Assembly (NCBI RefSeq): GCF_009770985.1
Contig: NZ_WSRW01000003.1
Span: forward strand, 419,275-483,274
Length of the DNA: 64,000 bases
Reading direction: 5' to 3'
DNA from: Mucilaginibacter lacusdianchii
Lineage (GTDB): Bacteria > Bacteroidota > Bacteroidia > Sphingobacteriales > Sphingobacteriaceae
This document shows positions 39,086 through 49,202 of the stretch, one piece after another (within the stretch, counting starts at the first letter, position 1; the number at the start of each line of letters is the position of its first letter). Below the pieces are notes generated by a model. It worked only from the letters and a program-made list of their open reading frames with translations. It was not told the DNA's origin and did no database searches. The position numbers and the translations under genes were made by a program.

Positions 39086-41452
39086 ATGATACATAATCAA
39101 CTTTCTACCAACGTTGCCAACGGTAACGAAACGGAGACGGCTAGCCAGGCACAGTATTTTAAAAAGATGTGGGACTCGTATTCTTTTCACTGGCCCCTGT
39201 TTTTAATCAGCATAGCCATATGTTTAACGCTTGCCGTGTTGTACATTAAAAATACTTTACCTGTATACCATGTTGCGGCCAAACTGGCCATGAATGATCC
39301 TAAAAAAGATCAGTTGAATGCAAAAACGGCGTTGGAAGCACTTGATATTTTGCAAAAGCCAAAGGTGATAGAAAACGAAGTTGCCATACTGCGTTCACGG
39401 CAAATGTTACGCTCTGTAGTACGCGACTTAAACTTATGGGTAAATTATCAGGAGCCTTATAATTACATTTATAAAGACCTTTATACCAAAAGCCCTCTAC
39501 AATTCCAGTACATTAAGCCATCTGGAGATTTAGAAAAAGCTGACTTGGATATCACGGTAAAAAATGCCAACTTTTTTGATCTGAAACTAAAAGACGGAAC
39601 AAGCATTACTTTACCGTTTAATAAACCATTAAAAAACGGATTAGGCATATGGCAGCTGAACACAACCGACAAGATTGCCAAAAACGGTGGCAAATCTTTT
39701 AGAATACAGGTTAAAGACCCTGAAGATGTGGTTTCTGCCTATCAAAAAGATATAAGTGTAGTTTTAGATAAAAACGCACCTATTATTGATTTGCAACTGG
39801 ATGACCAGGTGCCGGCACGTGGTGTAAAAGTGCTTAACACTTTAATTGCTGTTTATAAAGCAGCCAACGCCGCCAACAAGAATAATGAAACCGCCCGTAC
39901 TTTAAAATTTATTGATGAGCGCTTATCATCATTAACGCAGGAATTAACTGGGGTAGAGAAGAACGTAGAAGATTATAAAAGCAGTATTGGCTTAACAGAT
40001 ATTACCTCACAATCACAATCATATCTGGATAACATCCGTACAAATGATGCCAAGTTAACAGACGTAAATATCCAACTGAATGTAATTAACGGCATCGAGC
40101 GCTATGTAAATTCGTCGGCCCATACGGCAGTGCCCGCTACTATTGGTATTACCGATCCGGGGTTGGTAAGTTTAGTTGAGAAACTGACACAGTTAGAATT
40201 GCAACGCAACCGCTTACTGGCTACTACTCCTGAAGATAACCCGATATTTGCACCGGTTAATAGCCAGATTGTAAGTACAAAAGAGGCCATCAGAGAAAAA
40301 GTAAGGGCCATTAAATCTTCACTGGTTACAACACACAACCAATTGCAGCAGTATGGCTCTAACATCGAAACATCTATAAAAAGTGTTCCTAAACACGAAA
40401 GACAGTATGTAAGCATTAAACGCCAGCAGGGTATCAAAGAAAACCTGTATGTGTATTTGCTACAAAAACGCGAAGAGATTGCCTTAAGCTATGCTTCAAT
40501 CATTACCGATGCATTTACTGTTGAGGATGCATTTTATAATGATCCGCAAACATCAGCAAAGATGCCGGTAGCTTTGGCTTTGATATTCGGGTTTTTGATT
40601 CCGGTAGGATACCTTTCATCTAAAAAGGCGTTAAACAGTAAGGTGTTAACCCGTGATGAAATTGAGCAAGGTACTTCTGCTCCAATTATGTGCGAACTGA
40701 TGCATTCTAATGAAAATAACGCCATTGTGGTGTTAGACCGCGAATCATACGCCATTGGTGAGCAGTTCAGGTCGTTGCGAACCAGTTTATTGTATGTGAA
40801 CAACAATGCCGAACGCGGCAAAGTAACGTTGATCACTTCAAGCGTTGCGGGAGAGGGTAAAAGTTTTGTAACCAGCAACATTGGTGCTTCGCTTGCCGCT
40901 TCTGGTAAAAAGACCATCATACTGGAGCTGGATTTACGCCGCCCAAAAATTACCAAGATATTCGACTTGGATATTATGCACCCTGGACTAAGCGATTTTT
41001 TAAATGGCGAAGCTACCATGCAGCAAATTATTCAGCCGTCGGGTGTGCATAGCAATTTACATGTCATGCGTTCTGGATCGCCGGTAACCAATCCGTCCGA
41101 ATTGTTGGAAAGCGAGCAAATGGAGCAGATTATTAATGATTTGAAATACGAATATGATAATATCCTGATTGATTCTCCGCCACTAAAATTAGTAACCGAT
41201 GCCATGATTTTAGCGCCTAAGTGCGATGCTTGCTTATATGTAATCAGGCAAAATGTTACCCTTAAATCAGACTTACGCTTTATAGACCATGTATACCGGT
41301 CAAACAAAGTACGCAACATGAATCTGATTTTTAACGGTGTGCGGATGGAACGCCGCTACGGTTATACCATGGATTGGGGATACTATGCAGACCGGTCTGT
41401 TAAGCAACTTCAAAAAAAATCAGTATTCGAAAACTTCTCGCATAGGTTTTAA
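39086..41452 (+). CDS. Wzc-like chain-length regulator and BY-type tyrosine kinase
   Basis: A 788-aa inner-membrane protein with a first TM helix at about 38-60, a periplasmic Wzz/GNVR-like part with coiled-coil stretches (about 260-450), a second TM helix at about 490-512 and a C-terminal cytoplasmic BY-kinase domain. The Walker A motif is SVAGEGKSF (Lys592), Walker A' is ILELDLRRPK and Walker B is ILIDSPP. The C-terminal tail has a modest tyrosine cluster (RRYGYTMDWGYYADRS) for autophosphorylation. It works with the Wza-like protein to control polymer length and export. A separate phosphatase is not seen in the window. Confidence 0.93.
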   Translation: MIHNQLSTNVANGNETETASQAQYFKKMWDSYSFHWPLFLISIAICLTLAVLYIKNTLPVYHVAAKLAMNDPKKDQLNAKTALEALDILQKPKVIENEVAILRSRQMLRSVVRDLNLWVNYQEPYNYIYKDLYTKSPLQFQYIKPSGDLEKADLDITVKNANFFDLKLKDGTSITLPFNKPLKNGLGIWQLNTTDKIAKNGGKSFRIQVKDPEDVVSAYQKDISVVLDKNAPIIDLQLDDQVPARGVKVLNTLIAVYKAANAANKNNETARTLKFIDERLSSLTQELTGVEKNVEDYKSSIGLTDITSQSQSYLDNIRTNDAKLTDVNIQLNVINGIERYVNSSAHTAVPATIGITDPGLVSLVEKLTQLELQRNRLLATTPEDNPIFAPVNSQIVSTKEAIREKVRAIKSSLVTTHNQLQQYGSNIETSIKSVPKHERQYVSIKRQQGIKENLYVYLLQKREEIALSYASIITDAFTVEDAFYNDPQTSAKMPVALALIFGFLIPVGYLSSKKALNSKVLTRDEIEQGTSAPIMCELMHSNENNAIVVLDRESYAIGEQFRSLRTSLLYVNNNAERGKVTLITSSVAGEGKSFVTSNIGASLAASGKKTIILELDLRRPKITKIFDLDIMHPGLSDFLNGEATMQQIIQPSGVHSNLHVMRSGSPVTNPSELLESEQMEQIINDLKYEYDNILIDSPPLKLVTDAMILAPKCDACLYVIRQNVTLKSDLRFIDHVYRSNKVRNMNLIFNGVRMERRYGYTMDWGYYADRSVKQLQKKSVFENFSHRF

Positions 41453-41542
41453 TACATAAAGTAATCAGTTCCTTAACTAAATCGAAATTCCTACTGGTGT
41501 TGCCAGTAACAAATTATTTATAGCCTCAACTTATTTATATAA

Positions 41543-43096
41543 ATGTCTATTGCCAAGCGCTTAATATCCGGGAGCATAGCTTCATGGGTTCAAATAGCAA
41601 TTACTATCATCGCACAAGTAGCACTTTTGCCTATTTATCTTTCCTCTTGGGATATTAAAACTTTTGGATTATGGATAGCCGTTCAGGGTTTGAGCGGGAT
41701 GATGACGTCATTAGATACCGGGCATCACACTTATCTGAGTTTTGAATTTATACGCTTGGGTCGGGATAAACTTAAGCTTACCAGCTTCTATTTATGGTCG
41801 GGCGTATGGGTAGGATTAATTATGGGTTTTTTGCCAATTGTCATAATAATCATAGGCTTGCTTTCGGGTACATATAAATATTTTTTGACTGATAAAGTAG
41901 GTGGAAATACCGACCTTGTTTTTCAGGCGGGCATTGTTTTGCTGTTGCAAGCTGCCACATGGTTTATTTGCAGTAGCGTAGGGGGCTTATTTTTGAGGGT
42001 GCTAAGTGCATTTGATTATTACGCCAGAATTGCCTGGTGGAATGCAGGGATAGCAGCATTTACCACTATATTGCCGGCGGTAGCAGTGTTTTTTGGCGCA
42101 GGATTATTAACCACCGGAATTATACAAGCCATTATAGCAGTAATTGGATTTGGTATGTTAAACATAGATGTTTTCTACCTACTGCGTAAAGAGAAAATTA
42201 GTTTCTCAAAAGGCTCGTTAAAATTCGGCTGGAAAAATTTTACCAATTCTCTGGTTCTGTCTGTCAAAAATCTGCTCGAAAACGTTCGTAATGTAGGCTT
42301 TCGGGCCATATTGGCGGTGCTAACCAGTGCAGCAAACCTGGTTACCTTTTCCTCTATCCGTACGGGTGCCAACTTTGCCATGCAGGGTTTGCATACCATT
42401 ACTTACCCGCTTATGCCCGATTTAATCAGGTTTTTGCACCAGCGCGATCAGCAACGCAGCGAAACGGCATTTGGCACCATCTGGATTATTGTAGTGGCTA
42501 TTATGGCCCCGGCGTTAATTGTACTGCAAATTTTCATAGAACCACTTTTTCATTTATGGACGCGCGGAAAGGTGCCTTTTGATCCGATTTTGTTTGCTGT
42601 ATTGTCATTAAGCGTCATGGTTTACGCTATTTCACAACCGGCAATAGCGGTTATCACCGGAAACAACCTGCTTAAAATACAATTTAACATATCTGCGCTG
42701 GCGGCGTTTGTTGTGGTAGCTGGTTCGGTACTGACGGTGCCCGCCGCAGGTATACTCGGTGCCGGAGTAGTGTTGTTGTTATCAGAAATTGCCTCGGCTA
42801 TTTGGTATAATCAAACTGCCAAGGTATGGCTGGCAAACAACGGCTTGTTGTGGCCTAAAATGGCTTGGCGCAGTGCACTATTATCTGTTGTGATAACTGC
42901 GGCTGGCATGGCTGCCATTATTATGGTTCCAAGCTTCAAATACATTAGCTTGATAGCAACGCTGGTTTTAATGTTTATTAACGCATTTAAATACTGGCAA
43001 TTTTTACCGCCGCTTGCCCGGCAGCGCACTACCGAAATTTTGAAAAAAAGTCCATTTGTCAAATATTTCATAACCGTTTCATCACCGGTAAGCTAA
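41543..43096 (+). CDS. Wzx-like polysaccharide flippase
   Basis: A 517-aa polytopic membrane protein with about 12-14 hydrophobic helices, of the MATE/MOP polysaccharide-transporter type. The N-terminal ISGSIASWVQIAITIIAQVALLPIYLSSWDIKTFGLWIAVQG block is typical of O-antigen flippases. It would move lipid-linked repeat units across the inner membrane. It lies between the Wzc-like gene and the polymerase candidate, the expected order for a Wzx/Wzy pathway. Confidence 0.85.
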   Translation: MSIAKRLISGSIASWVQIAITIIAQVALLPIYLSSWDIKTFGLWIAVQGLSGMMTSLDTGHHTYLSFEFIRLGRDKLKLTSFYLWSGVWVGLIMGFLPIVIIIIGLLSGTYKYFLTDKVGGNTDLVFQAGIVLLLQAATWFICSSVGGLFLRVLSAFDYYARIAWWNAGIAAFTTILPAVAVFFGAGLLTTGIIQAIIAVIGFGMLNIDVFYLLRKEKISFSKGSLKFGWKNFTNSLVLSVKNLLENVRNVGFRAILAVLTSAANLVTFSSIRTGANFAMQGLHTITYPLMPDLIRFLHQRDQQRSETAFGTIWIIVVAIMAPALIVLQIFIEPLFHLWTRGKVPFDPILFAVLSLSVMVYAISQPAIAVITGNNLLKIQFNISALAAFVVVAGSVLTVPAAGILGAGVVLLLSEIASAIWYNQTAKVWLANNGLLWPKMAWRSALLSVVITAAGMAAIIMVPSFKYISLIATLVLMFINAFKYWQFLPPLARQRTTEILKKSPFVKYFITVSSPVS

Positions 43097-43126
43097 ACAG
43101 AAACCAAACTATTGCCATTTTAAATA

Positions 43127-44824
43127 ATGCATAATTACCTAACCCCATTCACATATATGGACGGTGTCATCACTCATCAGCAACCGTATGCTAACGTAAA
43201 CCAGGCAAGCGTTAAGCAGGTGCCTGCCGCAAATTTTACGGGCGTGCTTGCCAAATGGTCATGGATAGTTTTGCTGATAGCTGCTTTTGTGCAAGTGCTG
43301 ATATTTACCACGCTGCCTAACGTAGTGGCTGTAGCCAGCGTACTGTTGGCTTGGCAAATTGTTAAAAGAATTTTTCTGAAAAAAGAAATGCTGGAGGCTT
43401 TCCCGCTTTCTTCTTTTCTGATTATAGGTTATGCATCTACTCAGTTCTATTTTCCAATTATATTTACGCTTATTGAAGGCAAGCCCTTGGTATTCAATTT
43501 AGACTTGCCTTATGACGTTTTTCTGCATTCAACCGTTACCATTGTTGTTTTAGCACTGGCACATTACGTTTACCGTTCATTGCCTTATAAGCATGGCACG
43601 CAGTCAAACTCATGGTTGGTTAAGGCCGGTTTGTTTAATATACCATCCGATCTGCAATTATGGATTATGGGTTTTATGGGCATAGGAGCTACCTTCTACG
43701 TATACTTATACACGCCGGATATTGGTTGGGAAGTAACCGGATCAGCATCCGATAAAGCAATTCAGGCGCTGATGCCATTTAGTTACATCCCGTTCTTTAT
43801 TCCTTTTGGCGAAATGTATGGCAAGGATAAGCCAGTAGGCAAAAGCACCGTGCTGTTACTAATTGGCTATACATTGCTGCTGTTTTTAGTAAGTATAGGC
43901 CGTAACAGTAGGGGCGGGTTTATGATTGGCTTTACTACTCTAGGCTTTTCTTACATCATGGGACTGATGCTGGGCAAGTATAAGAACAAGATTTTTACCG
44001 TTAAAAATGCCATGATTGCGGTATTTGCCGGGTGGTTGCTTACTGGTCCGGTTGCTGATATCGGCACAGCTATGGTACTGGTAAGGGCTCATCGTATGAA
44101 CATTCCATATGATGAACTGATAGGTTTAACTTTAGATGCTTATGGTGATAAAGAAGCCATCAGACGGTACCGATTGGCCGATATTACTTCAAAGCACGAT
44201 TGGGACGAGAATTACCTGGATAATATTTTATTAGCACGTTTTTGTAATATCAAATTTAATGATGCCAGTTTAGTGCAGGCGGCCCGCATAGGTGGCCAGG
44301 ACCCTTACATGGCTACCTTTGTTGAAGATTACATATGGGCTACGCTGCCGCAACCTTTTTTAGATGTGTTTAAAATAAACATCGATAAAAAGATGCTCAA
44401 AGGCGTTTCTATGGGCGATTATTTGTATTACCGGGCCGGCGGTCCTAAAGAGGCGCTGGGCGGTTTCAGAACGGGCAGTATGGCCGGTACGGGTATGGCA
44501 ACCTTTGGCTGGTGGTATATGGTGTTTTTAGGCGTAGGTATGATACCGGTTTTTTTGTTGTTTGACCTGCTGTATTACAAACGAAAAGTTCAGAACCCGT
44601 TAACAGGTACCATATACATGCAAGCTACTTTCAGTATATGCGGCATGCTGGGGTTAGACGCCGTATTTAGATACCTTCCTTCAGAAAGCGTGGCCTCAAT
44701 TGCCATTTTCTTAATACGCGATTTTATACAAGCCATTATATTATACTTAGTTATTTATCATGGTACCAGGATGTTAAATCTGTTAGTTCGTAAGCGCAAG
44801 CCTGCTTTGGTGACAAGCAACTAA
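43127..44824 (+). CDS. Polytopic membrane protein, probable Wzy-like EPS polymerase
   Basis: A 565-aa protein with about 10-12 membrane helices and one long extracytoplasmic loop (about 320-440, rich in Asp/Arg and aromatic residues), the general design of O-antigen/EPS polymerases. The segment VSIGRNSRGGFMIGFTT has the Arg-rich loop seen in several Wzy proteins. Sequence similarity within Wzy proteins is low, so the call depends on topology and its position directly after the flippase. Confidence 0.65.
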   Translation: MHNYLTPFTYMDGVITHQQPYANVNQASVKQVPAANFTGVLAKWSWIVLLIAAFVQVLIFTTLPNVVAVASVLLAWQIVKRIFLKKEMLEAFPLSSFLIIGYASTQFYFPIIFTLIEGKPLVFNLDLPYDVFLHSTVTIVVLALAHYVYRSLPYKHGTQSNSWLVKAGLFNIPSDLQLWIMGFMGIGATFYVYLYTPDIGWEVTGSASDKAIQALMPFSYIPFFIPFGEMYGKDKPVGKSTVLLLIGYTLLLFLVSIGRNSRGGFMIGFTTLGFSYIMGLMLGKYKNKIFTVKNAMIAVFAGWLLTGPVADIGTAMVLVRAHRMNIPYDELIGLTLDAYGDKEAIRRYRLADITSKHDWDENYLDNILLARFCNIKFNDASLVQAARIGGQDPYMATFVEDYIWATLPQPFLDVFKINIDKKMLKGVSMGDYLYYRAGGPKEALGGFRTGSMAGTGMATFGWWYMVFLGVGMIPVFLLFDLLYYKRKVQNPLTGTIYMQATFSICGMLGLDAVFRYLPSESVASIAIFLIRDFIQAIILYLVIYHGTRMLNLLVRKRKPALVTSN

Positions 44825-44885
44825 ACATTCGAAATTTTATTTCTATAACAAAATTACAACTCTCTATAACCCAAATCACAATCAT

Positions 44886-45935
44886 ATGGCTAATATACTT
44901 TACATGGGCGATATCAACCCCGGCTCAACCAGTGCACAGCGCGCTTTAGCTCTTGAGCGTTTGGGGCATACGGTAATAGCTAAAACGCCATATGGTGTTT
45001 TTAAAACCCATCGGTTTGAGCCTATACATTACCGTACAGGATACCGCCTGGTGCAGGGGAGTATGTTAAAATGGGTAAAAAGTGTAATTGATAGTTTAAC
45101 TATTGATATAGATGTGGTTTGGATAGATAGTGGCGAACTGTTGGGCCCTAAGTGCGTAAAGGCTTTGAAAACTTTGGGTTGCCCCGTGCTGCTTTACAAC
45201 GTAGATGACCCTACAGGTAAACGCGACGGTAGAAAGTTTGATTTGTTGATTAAAGCGATAACACTGTATGATGCAGTTTTTGTGGTTAGAAAAGAAAGCG
45301 AGGAAGACTGTAAGCGGTTGGGCGTAAAACAAGTGACACGCGTTTTCAGAAGCTATGATGAAGTGGCCCATAAACCATTTGATAAATTATCTGATATTCC
45401 TCCGGCTTTTCGGTCGGACGTGGCCTTCATCGGTACCTGGATGCGGCATGAAAATCGCGAGAAGATATTTTTAGAGTTAATCAAAAACAACATATCGTTT
45501 AAGATTTGGGGGCCTCGGTGGGAAAAATCGCCACAATGGGATGTATTAAAGCCTTATTATGGCGGTGGCAGCTTAAGCGGTCGTGAATATGTAGCAGCCA
45601 TTCAGGGAGCTAAAATTTGCTTGGGCCTGTTATCTAAAGGTAACCGCGACTTGCATACTCAACGTTCACTGGAAGTGCCTTATGCAGCGGGGTTATTCTG
45701 TGCCGAACGTACTTCTGAACATCAGGAGTTGTACAAAGAAGGTGTAGAGGCTGTGTTTTGGGCAGATGAAAAAGAATGTGCAGCAGTTTGCAAAAAACTA
45801 TTAGAGGATAACACCCTTCGCGAGCAGATCCGCTTGTCTGGCATGAAACGAGTTAAAAGTTTGGGGCTGGGAAACGAAGATATTTGCCGTAATATTTTGA
45901 ACGAAGTATTGGCACCTGTTTTAATGCAAAGTTGA
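44886..45935 (+). CDS. Glycosyltransferase, CgeB/DUF3880-like GT-B
   Basis: A 349-aa cytoplasmic GT-B fold protein. The N-terminus MANILYMGDINPGSTSAQRALALERLGHTV and the later DVAFIGTWMRHENREKIFLELIKN plus QRSLEVPYAAGLFCAERTSEHQELYKEGVEAVFW blocks match the CgeB-type group with a Glyco_trans_1_2 C-terminal domain. Donor sugar and linkage cannot be predicted. It is part of the EPS operon. Confidence 0.8.
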   Translation: MANILYMGDINPGSTSAQRALALERLGHTVIAKTPYGVFKTHRFEPIHYRTGYRLVQGSMLKWVKSVIDSLTIDIDVVWIDSGELLGPKCVKALKTLGCPVLLYNVDDPTGKRDGRKFDLLIKAITLYDAVFVVRKESEEDCKRLGVKQVTRVFRSYDEVAHKPFDKLSDIPPAFRSDVAFIGTWMRHENREKIFLELIKNNISFKIWGPRWEKSPQWDVLKPYYGGGSLSGREYVAAIQGAKICLGLLSKGNRDLHTQRSLEVPYAAGLFCAERTSEHQELYKEGVEAVFWADEKECAAVCKKLLEDNTLREQIRLSGMKRVKSLGLGNEDICRNILNEVLAPVLMQS

Positions 45936-46075
45936 CACACAGAAACGCATGAGTAAACGTTTCTATAAACCAGCCAATCTATCTCAATACTTATGTTAGT
46001 AAGTAATGCTTATGTTATATGGCATTACTTTCATATATACTGTTTAAAACCTACAACCATCACACCATTTCAAAT

Positions 46076-47104
46076 ATGGACATACCTAAGTTCGAACAAC
46101 ATGCAACCAAAGTATTTATTACCTCGGCTTACGGTGACCCTGAACCTATTTCTTCTTTCTTAAAAATAGCCGCTCAAGATAAAATTCAACAATATCAGAT
46201 TGTTGGTGATCCAGAAGAGGCAACTATTATACTCTTCATCGAAAATTCCAGATATCATTCAGATTACTTTTATAGAAAGCTAAAGAACAATAGTCTGGTA
46301 AAAAAATATCCCGAAAAGGTATACATGTACAATCCGCATGATAAGCCTTGGCTGGTGTTGCCGGGCTTATACGCTTCGATGCCTAAGCAGTTTTTTAATA
46401 AAGCTTTTATGGCTGCAGTACCTTATATCGAGAGTATCAATCCTTATATTACCTATCAAAAATTTACAGAATTTAAATATCTGTTCTCGTTCCTGGGAAG
46501 CCCAAATTCTCCACCCAGACGGAAAATTTTGCAGTTGCATCATGATCAAGCGTTTTTAAAACCGTCGCTTAATAATATGTTTGGCAGTGCCGATTTGAAA
46601 GACGTAAAACTACAGTATGCCGAGTTATTAAGCAGTAGTAAGTTTGTACTATGTCCGCGTGGAGCCGGTACATCTTCCTTTCGCATTTTTGAAACTATGC
46701 AAGCTGGAAGAGTACCCGTTATTATATCAGATAACTGGGTAGCGCCTAATGGTCCTGCCTGGGAATCATTTGCCATATTCGTACCAGAAAGCGATGTGGA
46801 GCTCATCCCTGAAATATTGAAAGCAGAGGAAGTGGTTTGGGAAATTAAATCTCAAAAAAGCCGCGAAGCCTGGGAAACTTTTTTTGCACCTGATGTTATC
46901 TTTAACTACATGATCAGCAATCTCTTAATGCTGGAAAAAAGTCATGCAAATTCAGATTTATTGATACATGTTTTTCATACTATTCCTTATCTAAAATATG
47001 TTTTCAGAGCGCTATGTATTCAAAATGTTAAGCGCATATTGAAACACACAAAAGATTTAATTTTAAATAGAAAGCAGGTAACCAAGCTTAAAGAGCTTGC
47101 CTGA
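46076..47104 (+). CDS. Exostosin-family glycosyltransferase (GT47-like)
   Basis: A 342-aa protein if started at MDIPKFEQHATKVF. An ATG 57 nt upstream is also open, but the intervening bases resemble the ACCATCACAC-type leaders seen before other starts in this operon. The diagnostic exostosin block is KFVLCPRGAGTSSFRIFETMQAGRVPVIISDNWV, followed by AWESFAIFVPE. The family transfers sugars such as GlcA, Gal or GlcNAc. Here it probably adds one residue of the EPS repeat. The C-terminal 60 residues are basic. Confidence 0.82.
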   Translation: MDIPKFEQHATKVFITSAYGDPEPISSFLKIAAQDKIQQYQIVGDPEEATIILFIENSRYHSDYFYRKLKNNSLVKKYPEKVYMYNPHDKPWLVLPGLYASMPKQFFNKAFMAAVPYIESINPYITYQKFTEFKYLFSFLGSPNSPPRRKILQLHHDQAFLKPSLNNMFGSADLKDVKLQYAELLSSSKFVLCPRGAGTSSFRIFETMQAGRVPVIISDNWVAPNGPAWESFAIFVPESDVELIPEILKAEEVVWEIKSQKSREAWETFFAPDVIFNYMISNLLMLEKSHANSDLLIHVFHTIPYLKYVFRALCIQNVKRILKHTKDLILNRKQVTKLKELA

Positions 47105-47248
47105 AATTGACTATTACACCATCAGCAAACTCGGGAGGAATGCTGAGTAGTAGAAAATATATGCCGACGCTAGCTTTTAGCAGGCTTTTGTTTGTACTTG
47201 CCTTACAACCATTTGTTGTAGGGCTTTCTAAGGGTAATTAAACATAAA

Positions 47249-47262
47249 CACACACACACACA
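47249..47262. repeat. (CA)7 dinucleotide repeat upstream of rfbF
   Basis: Seven CA units lie 15 nt before the rfbF start codon, in the region expected to control ribosome access. Confidence 0.8.
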
Positions 47263-47277
47263 ACTAATTTTTAATTT

Positions 47278-48081
47278 ATGAAAGCAGTAATTCTTGCGGG
47301 AGGCTTAGGCACAAGAATCAGCGAAGAAAGCGGCGTGAGGCCGAAACCCATGGTGGATATCGCTGGTAAGCCCATTTTGTGGCATATCATGAAAATTTAT
47401 TCGTACTACGGTATCAACGATTTTGTTATCTGTACCGGTTACAAAGCACATATTATTAAAGAGTATTTTGCAAACTATTGTTTAAATAACTCGGATGTGA
47501 CGTTTGACATGGCCAGCAACACCGTTAACGTTCACCGAAACGATACCGAGCCTTGGAAGGTTACCGTGGTAAACACCGGGCATAACACCATGACAGGCGG
47601 CCGCTTAAAACGCATTAAAGATTACGTTGGCGATGAAACCTTTTGCATGACTTACGGCGACGGTTTAAGCGATGTAAATATTGAAGAGCTTGTCCAATTT
47701 CATAAACAACAAGGAACCCTGGCTACGCTTACGGCAGTGCAACAACCGGGCAGGTTTGGTGCGTTTAACCTGGCAGCAGGCGAAAATCGGGTTAACCATT
47801 TTCACGAAAAACCCAAAGCCGCAGATATGCCTTGGATAAATGGTGGTTATTTTGTATTAGAGCCTAAGGTGTTTGATTATATAACCGGCGATGACGTTAT
47901 GTGGGAGCATGAGCCGTTAGAATACCTGGCACAGCACGAAGAGTTATCAGCCTATCGCCACACCGGCTTTTGGCAACCGATGGATACCCTAAGAGACAAA
48001 ACTTTGCTGGAAGAAATGTGGCAAACAGGCAAAGCACCTTGGTACCATATGGTTACATCACCGGCTAAAGTTTTATCATAA
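47278..48081 (+). CDS. rfbF: Glucose-1-phosphate cytidylyltransferase
   Basis: A 267-aa nucleotidyltransferase that makes CDP-glucose from CTP and glucose-1-phosphate. The nucleotide-binding block is [23 protein letters not shown], followed by the RfbF-specific [28 protein letters not shown] and [12 protein letters not shown] motifs. The length equals that of characterised RfbF enzymes. It opens a four-gene cassette with an epimerase, an RmlC-like protein and an oxidoreductase with a SAF domain. The usual next enzyme, CDP-glucose 4,6-dehydratase, is not visible. Confidence 0.95.
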   Translation: MKAVILAGGLGTRISEESGVRPKPMVDIAGKPILWHIMKIYSYYGINDFVICTGYKAHIIKEYFANYCLNNSDVTFDMASNTVNVHRNDTEPWKVTVVNTGHNTMTGGRLKRIKDYVGDETFCMTYGDGLSDVNIEELVQFHKQQGTLATLTAVQQPGRFGAFNLAAGENRVNHFHEKPKAADMPWINGGYFVLEPKVFDYITGDDVMWEHEPLEYLAQHEELSAYRHTGFWQPMDTLRDKTLLEEMWQTGKAPWYHMVTSPAKVLS

Positions 48082-48109
48082 ATTATATAAACCTCAAAAC
48101 CATCACACA

Positions 48110-49192
48110 ATGAAGATTTTAATTACAGGAAACATGGGCTATGTTGGCCCCGGCGTGGTAAGTCAGCTGCGCGAAACATATCCGGATGCTATATTAGTGG
48201 GCTATGATATGGCTTACTTTGGTTCTTGCTTAACTGATGCTACTATATTTCCGGAAAGCAAACTGGATATGCAACTCTTTGGCGATGTAAGAACCATGCC
48301 CGAAGAAGTGTTGCAAGGCGTAGATGTAGTTATACATTTGGCCGCCATATCAAACGATCCTATGGGTACCCGGTATGAAAACATCACTATGGATGTTAAC
48401 TATCGGTCAACTATCAGTATTGCCAAAATGGCTAAAGCTGCTGGTGCACGGGCTTTCATCTTTGCGTCTAGCTGCAGCATGTACGGCGCTGCCGAGGATC
48501 GCCCTAAAACAGAGGAGTCTGCCGTTAACCCGCTAACAGCTTATGCTCGTTCAAAAGTGGCATCAGAACAAGAACTTAAACCACTGGCCGATGAAGATTT
48601 TACAGTTACCTGCCTGCGCTTTGCTACAGCCTGCGGCATGAGCAACCGCTTACGTTTAGATCTGGTATTGAACGACTTTGTTGCCGGAGCGGTTATATCA
48701 AAACAAATAGGCATATTGAGTGATGGCAGCCCATGGCGTCCGCTTATTCACGTAAAAGATATGGCTCGGGCAATTGACTGGGCCGTGGACCGGGATGCAG
48801 ACAACGGCGGTCAGTTTTTAGCGGTTAATGCCGGTTGCGACGAATGGAACTACCAGGTAAGTGAAATAGCCGATACTGTAGCAGAAATTATTCCGGGTAC
48901 TACCGTTTCATTAAATCCAAATGCTCCGCCAGACAAGCGTTCTTACCGGGTTGACTTCAGCCTGTTTAAATCGCTTGCACCTCATCATCAGCCGCTTTAT
49001 ACGCTTAGGCAAGCAATAAAGGAATTAAGAGACGGGTTGGTTGCGATGAACTTTACCGACAACGACTTTAGAAATTCATTGCTTATTCGTTTAAAAGTGT
49101 TAACCAAACTACAAGATCAGCACTTAATTAACGAAGAGCTGGAATGGACTTTTAAATCAAGCCAGCAAACTTTAACCGCCGTAACCTTATAA
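48110..49192 (+). CDS. NAD-dependent epimerase/dehydratase (extended SDR)
   Basis: A 360-aa extended SDR with the cofactor motif ITGNMGYVGPGVV, Ser/Tyr/Lys residues in FASSCSMYG and AYARSK, and HLAAISNDPMG. It lacks the HTGFKG fingerprint of CDP-glucose 4,6-dehydratases and the Thr-Asp-Glu triad of 4,6-dehydratases, so it is more likely an epimerase or reductase working on a nucleotide sugar made from CDP-glucose. The genes are spaced 28 nt after rfbF and 10 nt before the RmlC-like gene, so they form one transcript. Confidence 0.88.
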   Translation: MKILITGNMGYVGPGVVSQLRETYPDAILVGYDMAYFGSCLTDATIFPESKLDMQLFGDVRTMPEEVLQGVDVVIHLAAISNDPMGTRYENITMDVNYRSTISIAKMAKAAGARAFIFASSCSMYGAAEDRPKTEESAVNPLTAYARSKVASEQELKPLADEDFTVTCLRFATACGMSNRLRLDLVLNDFVAGAVISKQIGILSDGSPWRPLIHVKDMARAIDWAVDRDADNGGQFLAVNAGCDEWNYQVSEIADTVAEIIPGTTVSLNPNAPPDKRSYRVDFSLFKSLAPHHQPLYTLRQAIKELRDGLVAMNFTDNDFRNSLLIRLKVLTKLQDQHLINEELEWTFKSSQQTLTAVTL

Positions 49193-49202
49193 TCACACTA
49201 CT

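Noticed and set aside
48110..49192. Extended SDR as the missing CDP-glucose 4,6-dehydratase
   Set aside because: The cofactor loop (GNMGYVG) and active-site region (SSCSMYG) do not show the HTGFKG fingerprint or the Thr-Asp-Glu triad. A biochemical test could still overturn this.
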